DNA from: Betaproteobacteria bacterium
GTDB taxonomy: Bacteria > Pseudomonadota > Gammaproteobacteria > Burkholderiales > Usitatibacteraceae
Direction: 5' to 3'
DNA: 11,317 nucleotides
Assembly: GCA_003105245.1 (NCBI GenBank)
Contig: PQAI01000196.1
Span: 7,839-19,155 of the forward strand
Of the stretch, positions 1 through 6,507 are shown piece after piece. Each line of letters begins with the position of its first letter. The stretch's first letter is position 1. The notes under the pieces were generated by a model that ran no database searches, was not told the DNA's origin, and worked only from the letters and a program-made list of their open reading frames with translations. The position numbers were made by a program, and so were the translations under genes.

Positions 1-1692
1 CTGCAGGCGGCCCTCGAGGAGGCCCTCTCCGGCCTGCCCATCCCGAAGGTGATGAGCTACCAGCTCGCCGACGGCGCGACGACGGTCCAGTTCGTGCGGC
101 CGGCGCACGGCCTGGTGGCGCTGCACGGCGCCGACGTGGTCCCGGTCACCGTGCTGGGCCTCGCGGCGGGCCGCGTCACGCACGGGCACCGCTTCCAGGG
201 CGAGCGCGACATCGCGCTCGCGAACGCATCGGAGTACGCGGACCGGCTTCGCGGCCAGGGCGGCGTGATCGCCGGCTTCGGCGAACGCCGCGCGGCGATC
301 CTCGGGGCATTGCGGGAGATGGCGACTCGCGAGGGCGCCAGCCTCGGTCCCGAGGCGGAGTACGCGGCGCTGCTGGACGAGGTGACGGCGCTCGTCGAGA
401 ACCCCACGGTGTACGTCGGCCGCTTCGAGCGCGAGTTCCTCGAGGTGCCGCAGGAGTGCCTCATCCTCACGATGCGGCAGAACCAGAAGTACTTCCCGCT
501 CTTCGACGCCGAGGGGAAGCTCGCCGAGCGCTTCCTCCTCGTCTCGAACCTGCGCCCCGCGGATCCCTCGCGCATCGTGCAAGGCAACGAGCGCGTGGTG
601 CGCCCGCGCCTGGCGGACGCGCGCTTCTTCTTCGAGACCGACCGCAAGTCCAAGCTCGCCGAGCGCGTGCCGCAGCTCGCCACCATCGTCTACCACGGCA
701 AGCTCGGCACCCAGCTCGAGCGCGTCGAGCGCCTGCGCAAGCTCGCCACGCGCATCCAGATGAAGCTCCCGCGCGGCGCCCGGGGCATGCCCTACGCCGA
801 CCGCGCGGCGCTGCTCGCCAAGGCGGACCTCGTCACCCTGATGGTGGGGGAATTCCCCGAGCTGCAGGGCATCATGGGCAAGTACTACGCGGCCGCGGAC
901 GACGAGGAGCCCTCGGTGGTCCGCGCCATCGAGCAGCACTACTGGCCGCGCTTCGCGGGGGACCACCTCCCGGACGGCGACGTGAGCATCGCGGTGGCGC
1001 TCGCCGACCGGCTGGACGCGCTCGCGGGCCTCTTCTCCATCGGGCAGGTGCCCACCGGCGACAAGGACCCCTTCGGCCTGCGCCGCGCCGCGCTCGGCGT
1101 CATCCGAATCCTCGTCGAACGAAGGCTCGACCTCGACTTCCACGACCTCGTCCGGCTCGCCTTCGATCCCTACAAGGCCCAGTCCGTCGTGGAGCTGGAG
1201 GAGTTCGTGTTCGAGCGGTTCCGCGGCTACCTGCGCGACCTCGGCTACACCGCGAACCAGGTGGAGGCGGTGGTCTCGCAGCGCGACGGCCGTTTCGACC
1301 TGGTTCCCGACCGCCTGGCGGCCGTCGTCGCCTTCTCGAAGCTGCCGGAATCGGAGGCGCTCGCCGCCGCCAACAAGCGCGTGAAGAACATCCTCGACAA
1401 GTCGGGGCGGTCGATGGGGGTGGACCCCGCCCTCTTCTCGCAGGACGAGGAGCGCAGCCTGCACGCGGCGATCGACAGGATGACGCCCGTGGTCGACGGG
1501 CACGTGGCGCACGCGCGGTTCGAGCCGGCGCTCGTGGCGCTCGCCGGCGTGCGCGGCGAGGTCGACGCCTTCTTCGACAAGGTGCTCGTGAACGCCGAGG
1601 ACCTCGCGGTGCGCGGCAACCGCCTGGCGCTGCTCACCGGCCTCGAGCGGCTCCTGAACCGCGTGGCCGACATCTCGCGCCTGGCGGCCTAG
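1..1692 (+). CDS. glyS: Glycyl-tRNA synthetase beta subunit, 5'-truncated by window edge
   Basis: This is the beta subunit of the bacterial alpha2-beta2 glycyl-tRNA synthetase, which joins glycine to tRNA-Gly in the cytoplasm. The reading frame is open from base 1, so 563 residues are visible. GlyS is usually about 690-700 residues, so roughly 130 N-terminal residues lie outside the window. The ATG at 49 is an internal Met inside a conserved block (LPIPKVMSYQL), not the start. Other family blocks are FVRPAHGLVALHG, GNERVVRPRLADARFFFETD, GKLGTQLERVERL, VGEFPELQGIMGKYYA and TGDKDPFGLRRAALG. The C-terminal tRNA-binding region ends with VNAEDLAVRGNRLALL and RVADISRLA, and the stop is TAG. The alpha subunit gene glyQ normally lies just upstream. 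gmhB starts 23 nt downstream, so co-transcription is likely. Nothing looks broken. Confidence 0.97.
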   Translation: MQAALEEALSGLPIPKVMSYQLADGATTVQFVRPAHGLVALHGADVVPVTVLGLAAGRVTHGHRFQGERDIALANASEYADRLRGQGGVIAGFGERRAAILGALREMATREGASLGPEAEYAALLDEVTALVENPTVYVGRFEREFLEVPQECLILTMRQNQKYFPLFDAEGKLAERFLLVSNLRPADPSRIVQGNERVVRPRLADARFFFETDRKSKLAERVPQLATIVYHGKLGTQLERVERLRKLATRIQMKLPRGARGMPYADRAALLAKADLVTLMVGEFPELQGIMGKYYAAADDEEPSVVRAIEQHYWPRFAGDHLPDGDVSIAVALADRLDALAGLFSIGQVPTGDKDPFGLRRAALGVIRILVERRLDLDFHDLVRLAFDPYKAQSVVELEEFVFERFRGYLRDLGYTANQVEAVVSQRDGRFDLVPDRLAAVVAFSKLPESEALAAANKRVKNILDKSGRSMGVDPALFSQDEERSLHAAIDRMTPVVDGHVAHARFEPALVALAGVRGEVDAFFDKVLVNAEDLAVRGNRLALLTGLERLLNRVADISRLAA

Positions 1693-1715
1693 CGCCGCGC
1701 AGCCCCGGAAACGAA

Positions 1716-2258
1716 ATGAAGCTCGTCATCCTCGACCGCGACGGCGTCATCAACGTCGACAGCGACAAGTACATCAAGTCGCCGGCCGAGTGGCAGCCCA
1801 TCCCGGGATCCATCGAGGCCATCGCCCGGCTGCACCAGGGCGGCTTCCGGATCGTGGTGGCCACCAACCAGTCGGGCATCGGCCGGGGGCTCTTCGACAT
1901 GGCGACCTTCAACGCCATGAACGACAAGATGATGGAGATGGTGTTCCGGCAGGGCGGGCGCATCGACGCGCTCTTCTTCTGCCCGCACACCGACGCCGAG
2001 AACTGCGGCTGCCGCAAGCCCCGGACCGGGATGTTCGAGGAGATCGCCGCGCGCTACCACGTCGAGCTCAAGGGCGTGCCCTGCGTGGGCGACGCGATGC
2101 GCGACCTCCAGGCCGCCGACGCGGTGGGCGCGCAGCCCATCCTCGTGCTCACCGGCAAGGGGCGCAAGACCAAGGAGGAAGGCGCACTGCCGCGCAAGAC
2201 GCTCGTCTTCGCGGACCTGGCGGAAGTCGCGCGCCACCTCGTCGCCGCCAAGGAATGA
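1716..2258 (+). CDS. gmhB: D-glycero-D-manno-heptose 1,7-bisphosphate phosphatase (HAD family)
   Basis: GmhB removes the C7 phosphate from heptose 1,7-bisphosphate in the ADP-heptose pathway, which feeds the LPS inner core. The 180-residue protein has the usual size (E. coli GmhB is about 190). HAD motif I is DRDGVIN at residues 7-13, with nucleophile D7 and acid/base D9. Motif II is T50-N51 in ATNQSGIG. K101 lies in CRKP, and motif IV is GDAMRD with D126 and D130. A zinc loop C89-x-H91-x5-C97-x-C99 marks the GmhB subgroup. The ATG at 1716 is chosen because the protein then begins at the Rossmann strand (MKLVILDRDG) and GGAAA lies just upstream at 1707-1711. The stop overlaps the next start as ATGA, suggesting translational coupling. 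Alpha versus beta anomer preference cannot be read from the sequence; beta is expected for an LPS organism. Confidence 0.95.
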   Translation: MKLVILDRDGVINVDSDKYIKSPAEWQPIPGSIEAIARLHQGGFRIVVATNQSGIGRGLFDMATFNAMNDKMMEMVFRQGGRIDALFFCPHTDAENCGCRKPRTGMFEEIAARYHVELKGVPCVGDAMRDLQAADAVGAQPILVLTGKGRKTKEEGALPRKTLVFADLAEVARHLVAAKE

Positions 2259-2977
2259 CGACGCTCCCCGCGCGCGAGGCGCGCACGCTGCTGCTTCGCG
2301 CGGGGCGCGTCGACTACACGCTGGTGCGCCGGCGCGGCCGTCGCGGTGTCGGTCTCAAGGTCGACGCCACGGGCCTCACCGTGAGCGCGCCGCTCACGGT
2401 GCCCGTCGCGCGCGTCGAAAAGATGGTGCTCGAGAGCGAGTCGTGGGTACTCGGCAAGCTCGAGGTCTGGCGGCAGCGGCAGGTGCCGGTGCAGCGCTGG
2501 GAGGATGGCGCGGCGCTTCCCTACCTGGGAGGCGAGCTCGCGCTGCGGCTGCGGGTCGCGCGGCGCGCGGTCGCCGAGATATCGGGCAGCGAGCTTCTCG
2601 TCGCGGTGCCCTCGCCGGACGAGGAGGCGATCCGGCGCGCCGTGGTGGCGTGGTACCGGCGCGCGGCGCTGGCGCACCTCGCCCAGCGCGCCTTCCTCCA
2701 CTCGCGCCTGGCGGGCCTCGTCCCGCCGCGCGTGATGCTCTCCTCGGCCAACTCGCGATGGGGGAGCTGCAACAGCCGCCGCGAGGTGCGCCTGGCCTGG
2801 CGCCTCGTCAAGGCGCGGCCCGCGCTCATCGACTACGTCGTCTGCCACGAGCTCGCGCACCTGCGCCACATGAACCACTCGCGCGAGTTCTGGGCGGAGG
2901 TCGCGCGCCTCTGCCCCGACTACCGGGCGCTTCGGGACGAGCTCGAGGCGACCGACCACCTCTACCGTTCCTTCTGA
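2255..2977 (+). CDS. YgjP-like (DUF45 / M48-related) zinc metallopeptidase
   Basis: A 240-residue protein of the YgjP/DUF45 family, a predicted zinc-dependent peptidase related to M48/SprT-type gluzincins. The family signature is clear: SRWGSC at residues 167-172, then [19 protein letters not shown], where H198-E199-x-x-H202 is the HExxH zinc motif and H208 is the likely third ligand. The N-terminal half (about 18-120) is the beta-rich part typical of the family and contains many Arg residues. There is no signal peptide or membrane segment, so it is probably cytoplasmic. Its substrate is unknown. The ATG overlaps the gmhB stop (ATGA, 4 nt). An AAGGA lies directly against the start, so initiation is probably by coupling. 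The next internal Met (M57) would remove much of the N-terminal domain. In related genomes a plsC gene often sits between gmhB and this gene; here there is none. Confidence 0.87.
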   Translation: MTTLPAREARTLLLRAGRVDYTLVRRRGRRGVGLKVDATGLTVSAPLTVPVARVEKMVLESESWVLGKLEVWRQRQVPVQRWEDGAALPYLGGELALRLRVARRAVAEISGSELLVAVPSPDEEAIRRAVVAWYRRAALAHLAQRAFLHSRLAGLVPPRVMLSSANSRWGSCNSRREVRLAWRLVKARPALIDYVVCHELAHLRHMNHSREFWAEVARLCPDYRALRDELEATDHLYRSF

Positions 2978-2982
2978 AGGGA
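2978..2982 (+). promoter_or_regulatory. Shine-Dalgarno site for gloA
   Basis: AGGGA lies five nt before the gloA ATG at 2988, directly after the stop of the preceding metallopeptidase gene. It supports this start, which also places the first metal ligand at H5 as in E. coli GlxI. Confidence 0.65.
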
Positions 2983-2987
2983 AAGCC

Positions 2988-3371
2988 ATGCGAATCCTGC
3001 ACACCATGATCCGGGTCGGCGACCTCGAGCGCTCCATCCGCTTCTACACGGAGGTCCTCGGCATGAAGGTCATCCGCCGCAAGGACTATCCCGAGGGCAA
3101 GTTCACGCTCGCCTTCGTGGGCTACGGCGACGAATCGGAGGGCGCGGTGATCGAGCTCACCCACAACTGGGAGACGAAGTCCTATGAGCTCGGCAACGGC
3201 TTCGGGCACATCGCGGTGGCGGTCCCCGATGCCTACAAGGCTTGCGAGGAAGTGACGGCCAAGGGCGGCAAGGTCACGCGGCCGGCGGGCCCGATGAAGC
3301 ATGGCGGCAGCGTGATCGCCTTCGTCGAGGACCCGGACGGCTACAAGATCGAGTTCATCCAGCGGGCGTAG
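2988..3371 (+). CDS. gloA: Lactoylglutathione lyase (glyoxalase I)
   Basis: GloA isomerises the hemithioacetal of methylglyoxal and glutathione to S-lactoylglutathione, the first step of methylglyoxal detoxification in the cytoplasm. The protein has 127 residues, within the range of the short bacterial nickel-type enzymes (E. coli 135). The VOC fold is visible as two beta-alpha-beta-beta-beta halves: [20 protein letters not shown] at the start, and a second half from about residue 70. All four metal ligands fall at the E. coli numbers: H5, E56, H74 (GFGHIAV) and E122 (YKIEFIQ). [11 protein letters not shown] and EDPDGYKIE are family signatures. It is 10 nt downstream of the metallopeptidase gene and has a good ribosome site. 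Its last 17 nt overlap the 3' end of rsmA on the opposite strand. Confidence 0.96.
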   Translation: MRILHTMIRVGDLERSIRFYTEVLGMKVIRRKDYPEGKFTLAFVGYGDESEGAVIELTHNWETKSYELGNGFGHIAVAVPDAYKACEEVTAKGGKVTRPAGPMKHGGSVIAFVEDPDGYKIEFIQRA

Positions 3372-4149
3372 CGGGGGCCTGCGTCGCGAGCGCCGCGTCG
3401 GCCAGGTCGGCGAACTCCGCGACCGAAAGCGTCTCCCCGCGACGCTGCGGGTCGATTCCGGCGGCCGCGAAGGCCTCCGCGTCCACGAGCTGGCGCAGCG
3501 CGTTGCGAAGCGTCTTGCGCCGCTGCGAGAAGGCCGCCGCCACGATCCTCGCGAAGAGCGCCTCGTCGCGCGCGGCGCGGCGTCCCTCGCCCAGCGGCGC
3601 CATGCGCACGATGGCGGAGTCGACCTTCGGCGGCGGCGTGAACGCCCCCGGCGGCACGCGGAAGGCGAGCGCCATGGCGAAGCGGTACTGCAGCATCACC
3701 GAGAGCCGTCCGTAGTCCGCCGTGCCGGGCGCGGCGACCATGCGCTCCACCACCTCCTTCTGCAGCATGAAGACGCAGTCGCGGATGCGCGGCGCGAAGC
3801 CCGCCACGTGGAAGAGGAGCGGCGTGGAGACGTTGTAGGGAAGGTTGCCGACCACGCGCAGCCCTTCGGGAAGCGTGGCGAAGTCGAAGTCGAGCGCGTC
3901 GCCCTCGTGCACGACGACGGCCTCCGGCGCGAACCGATCGCGCAGCGCGGCGGCAAGCTCGCGGTCGATCTCCACCACGTGCAGGGGCCGGACGGCCTGC
4001 GCCAGCCGCTCGGTGAGCGCGCCGGGTCCCGGGCCGATCTCCACGATGGCCTCGCCGGGACGCGGGTCGATCTCCGCGACGATGCGGTCGAGGTAGTGGC
4101 GGTCGGTGAGGAAGTGCTGCCCCAGCCGCTTCTTCGGGCGCGGCAGCAT
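3355..4149 (-). CDS. rsmA: 16S rRNA (adenine1518-N6/adenine1519-N6) dimethyltransferase
   Basis: RsmA (KsgA) dimethylates the two adjacent adenosines in the 3'-terminal loop of 16S rRNA, using S-adenosylmethionine, late in small-subunit assembly. The 264-residue protein matches the family length. The N-terminal KRLGQHFL is at residues 7-14. The SAM-binding GPGPG loop is at 39-43, the acidic ribose contact is E60, and GDALD (83-87) is the adenine-binding acidic motif. The catalytic NLPYN is at 102-106. [15 protein letters not shown] (165-179) and the RRKTLRNAL segment (210-218) are also typical. It is the last gene of the lptD-surA-pdxA-rsmA run, 8 nt after pdxA. Upstream of its ATG there is no clear Shine-Dalgarno site, so it may depend on translation of pdxA. 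Its TGA lies inside the 3' end of the convergent gloA. Confidence 0.97.
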   Translation of the reverse strand: MLPRPKKRLGQHFLTDRHYLDRIVAEIDPRPGEAIVEIGPGPGALTERLAQAVRPLHVVEIDRELAAALRDRFAPEAVVVHEGDALDFDFATLPEGLRVVGNLPYNVSTPLLFHVAGFAPRIRDCVFMLQKEVVERMVAAPGTADYGRLSVMLQYRFAMALAFRVPPGAFTPPPKVDSAIVRMAPLGEGRRAARDEALFARIVAAAFSQRRKTLRNALRQLVDAEAFAAAGIDPQRRGETLSVAEFADLADAALATQAPATPAG

Positions 4150-4157
4150 GGCGTCGG

Positions 4158-5132
4158 TCAGGCGGAGGAGCGGGCCGCGAGGTCCACGGCGAGCGCGATC
4201 GCCGCCTCGAGGCTGCCGGCGTCCACCTCGCCCGAGCCCGCGCGGTCGAGGGCGGTGCCGTGGTCCACCGAGGTGCGGATGACCGGAAGCCCCAGCGTGA
4301 CGTTCACCGCGTGCCCGAAGGAGGCGTACTTGAGGACCGGCAGCCCCTGGTCGTGGTACATCGCGAGCACCGCGTCGGCCCCCTCGAGCACGCGCGCCGT
4401 GAAGAGGGTGTCCGCGGGCAGCGGCCCCTCGACGCGCAGCCCCTCGCCCTGGAGGTCGCGGATCGCGGGCGAGACGATCTCGATCTCCTCGCGCCCCATG
4501 TGGCCGGATTCCCCGGCGTGGGGGTTGAGGCCCGCCACGAGGATGCGAGGCCTGTCAATTCCGAAACGAATGCGCAGGTCGCGGTCCACGATCCGCAGCG
4601 TCTCGACGATCCCGGCGCGCGTGATGGCCGAGGGCACCGCCGAAAGCGGCAGGTGCGTGGTGGCGAGCGCCACGCGCAGCCCGCCTCCGGCGAGCATCAT
4701 CACGACGCGCGGCGTGCCGGTGCGCGCGGCGAGGTACTCGGTGTGCCCCGTGAAGGGCACGCCGGCCTCCGCGATCACCGACTTCTGCACGGGAGCCGTG
4801 ACCATCGCCGCGAATTCCCCGGCGCGGCAGCCGTCGAGGGCTCGGTCCAGCAGCGAGAGGACGTAACGGCCGTTGGCGGGATCGAGGCGGCCCGGGGTCA
4901 CCGGCGCGCTCGCGGCGACGTGCAGCAGCGAGGCAGGCGCCGCCGATTCCGGCGCGTAGTCGGGGAGGTCGAAGGCGAGACCGCGGCGCCGGGCCCGGTC
5001 GGCGATCACGCCGCGATCGCCCAGGAAGACGAGCCTCGCCGGGTGGCGCCCCGCGGCCGCGATGGCGCACAGGTCGGGACCGATGCCGGCGGGCTCACCC
5101 GAGGTGATGGCGATGCGGGGGGCGGGGGCCAT
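4158..5132 (-). CDS. pdxA: 4-hydroxythreonine-4-phosphate dehydrogenase
   Basis: PdxA oxidises 4-hydroxy-L-threonine phosphate with NAD(P)+; after decarboxylation the product is used by PdxJ to make pyridoxine phosphate (DXP-dependent vitamin B6 pathway). The 324 residues fit the family (E. coli 329). Motifs in order: ITSGEPAGIGPD (9-20), TAPVQK (112-117), GHTEYLA (129-135), ATTHLPL (157-163), GLNPHAGESG (201-210), MYHDQGLPVLK (258-268) and GLPVIRTSVDHGTALD (281-296). The divalent metal ligands are H160, H205 and H260, with the same 45/55 spacing as in E. coli. Near the C-terminus the sequence is AGSGEVDAGSL, where homologues as I recall them more often have a basic residue after the G (GKA or GRA type); this is probably harmless variation. 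It lies between surA (25 nt upstream) and rsmA (8 nt downstream). The start lacks an obvious Shine-Dalgarno site. Confidence 0.97.
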   Translation of the reverse strand: MAPAPRIAITSGEPAGIGPDLCAIAAAGRHPARLVFLGDRGVIADRARRRGLAFDLPDYAPESAAPASLLHVAASAPVTPGRLDPANGRYVLSLLDRALDGCRAGEFAAMVTAPVQKSVIAEAGVPFTGHTEYLAARTGTPRVVMMLAGGGLRVALATTHLPLSAVPSAITRAGIVETLRIVDRDLRIRFGIDRPRILVAGLNPHAGESGHMGREEIEIVSPAIRDLQGEGLRVEGPLPADTLFTARVLEGADAVLAMYHDQGLPVLKYASFGHAVNVTLGLPVIRTSVDHGTALDRAGSGEVDAGSLEAAIALAVDLAARSSA

Positions 5133-5157
5133 GCGGGCCGGGGCGCGGGCGCGCCCC

Positions 5158-6507
5158 TCAGCGCTCGTCGAGGCGGTTCTCGACGAAGGCGCGGTCGCGA
5201 GCCTGGCGAAGCCAGTCCGAGTAGGCCTCGTCGGCCTTGCGGGCCCGCACGGTCTGGCGCGCGGCGAGCTTGCGGCGGTCCTCGCTCATCTCCTCGTTTC
5301 GCCGCTCCTGGACCTGCACGATGTGCCAGCCGAAGGGCGTCTGGATCGGCTGGCTGAGCTCGCCTTCCTTGAGCGAGTTCATCGCGCGCTCGAACTCGGG
5401 CACGGTGTCGCCGGGGCCGATCCAGCCGAGGTCGCCGCCGCGGGCGGCGGTGCCGTCCTCGGAGTTCACGCGCGCGAGCTCCGCGAAGTCCTCGCCGGAG
5501 GCGATGCGCTCGCGAATGCGCGCGATGCGAGTGCGCAGGTCCGAGTCGCTCGTGCCTTCCTTCGTGCGCAGGAGGATGTGGCGCGCGCGCGTCTGGACGA
5601 TCGAGGGGGCCTTGCCCGCGCCGCGCTTTTCGAGCAGCTTCACGATGTGGAAGCCGTTGGGGCTGCGCAGGATGTCGGTCACCTCGCCGGCGTTGAGCTT
5701 CTCGATGGCGTCGAGGAAGAGCCCCGGAAGCCGGCCCGCCGGGCGCCAGCCGAGGTTGCCGCCCTGCAGGGCGTCGGGTGCGTCGGAGAACGTGGCGGCG
5801 ACCTCGGCGAACGAGGTGCCCTTGCGGACCTCCGAGAGCGCCTGCAGCGCCTTGCGGCGGCGGGCGTCGATCTGCTCCGGGGTGGCCTGCTGCGGCAGCA
5901 GCACGAGTACGTGCTGGATCTGGTACTCGACGTCGCCGCCGCGCTCCTTGGCGGCGCGCGCGAGCTCGGTCTCCACCTCGGCGTCGGTGACCACGACGGA
6001 GTTCTCGACCTCGCGCTCGCGAAGCCGGGTGAGCAGCAGCTCGTTCTTCATGTCCTCGCGGAACCGGGCGTAGCGCACGCCGTCGCGCTCGAGGGCCTGG
6101 CGGAAGGCCGTCATCGACATGTTGTTGTCGTCCGCGATGCGCTGGATGGTCTTCTCGATGGTCGGCTCGTCGACCTTGATGCCGGTCTCCTTGGCCATCT
6201 GGACCTGCACCAGGTCGTTGATCATGCGCTCGAGCACCTGGCGCTGCAGCGTCTCGGTGGGGGGGAGCGCCCCGCCGCCGCGGCGAAGCTGCGCGGCCAC
6301 GAGCCGCGTGCGCTCGGCCAGCTCGAGGGAGGTGACGACCTCGTCGTTCACCACGGCCACGATGCGGTCGACCAGCACGACGTTCTTCGGCGGCGCGGCG
6401 AGCCGGGTTTCGAGGCGCGAGGCGGGCGCGGACTGGGCGAGGGCGGCCGTGGCGGCGAGCGCCGCGGCCAGGGCGGCCGTTCGCAGGAGGAGGCGGATCG
6501 TGTTCAT
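5158..6507 (-). CDS. surA: Periplasmic chaperone / peptidyl-prolyl isomerase SurA
   Basis: SurA escorts unfolded outer-membrane proteins across the periplasm to the BAM complex. The 449-residue precursor begins with a Sec signal peptide: positively charged start, Ala/Leu-rich core, and likely cleavage after ALA at 22-24. The N-terminal chaperone domain runs from about 44 to 190 (VDRIVAVVNDEVVTSLEL at 46-63 is typical). Two parvulin domains follow: the first at about 195-293 (IQHVLVLLP, then GGNLGWRPAGRLP and NGFHIVKLLEKR), the second at about 306-402 (ARHILLRT, GGDLGWIGPGDTVPEFE, PFGWHIVQV). A C-terminal helix (404-449) closes the core. The second parvulin domain is the closer match to the active consensus. 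The ATG overlaps the lptD stop by 4 nt (ATGA), coupling chaperone synthesis to a barrel protein of the class it serves. Confidence 0.97.
   Translation of the reverse strand: MNTIRLLLRTAALAAALAATAALAQSAPASRLETRLAAPPKNVVLVDRIVAVVNDEVVTSLELAERTRLVAAQLRRGGGALPPTETLQRQVLERMINDLVQVQMAKETGIKVDEPTIEKTIQRIADDNNMSMTAFRQALERDGVRYARFREDMKNELLLTRLREREVENSVVVTDAEVETELARAAKERGGDVEYQIQHVLVLLPQQATPEQIDARRRKALQALSEVRKGTSFAEVAATFSDAPDALQGGNLGWRPAGRLPGLFLDAIEKLNAGEVTDILRSPNGFHIVKLLEKRGAGKAPSIVQTRARHILLRTKEGTSDSDLRTRIARIRERIASGEDFAELARVNSEDGTAARGGDLGWIGPGDTVPEFERAMNSLKEGELSQPIQTPFGWHIVQVQERRNEEMSEDRRKLAARQTVRARKADEAYSDWLRQARDRAFVENRLDER

Noticed and set aside
456..1715. Long open frame upstream of gmhB, making it look like a 600-residue protein.
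   Set aside because: It runs through glyS in another frame and encodes an Arg/Ala/Gly-rich sequence with no family motifs, as expected from GC-rich shadow frames. GmhB homology begins exactly at the ATG at 1716.
3372..3450. Search for a terminator hairpin at the convergent gloA/rsmA junction.
   Set aside because: Only generic GC-rich pairing is present, without a T-tract on either strand, and the region is coding.
4553..4558. Perfect TTGACA (-35 consensus) on the minus strand inside pdxA.
   Set aside because: The hexamer 17 nt downstream is GCGGGC, with no -10 likeness at neighbouring spacings. It is probably a coincidence of the Ile-Asp-Arg codons.
3808..4866. A 352-codon plus-strand open frame opposite rsmA and pdxA.
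   Set aside because: It spans two well-supported genes on the opposite strand and looks like a low-complexity shadow.
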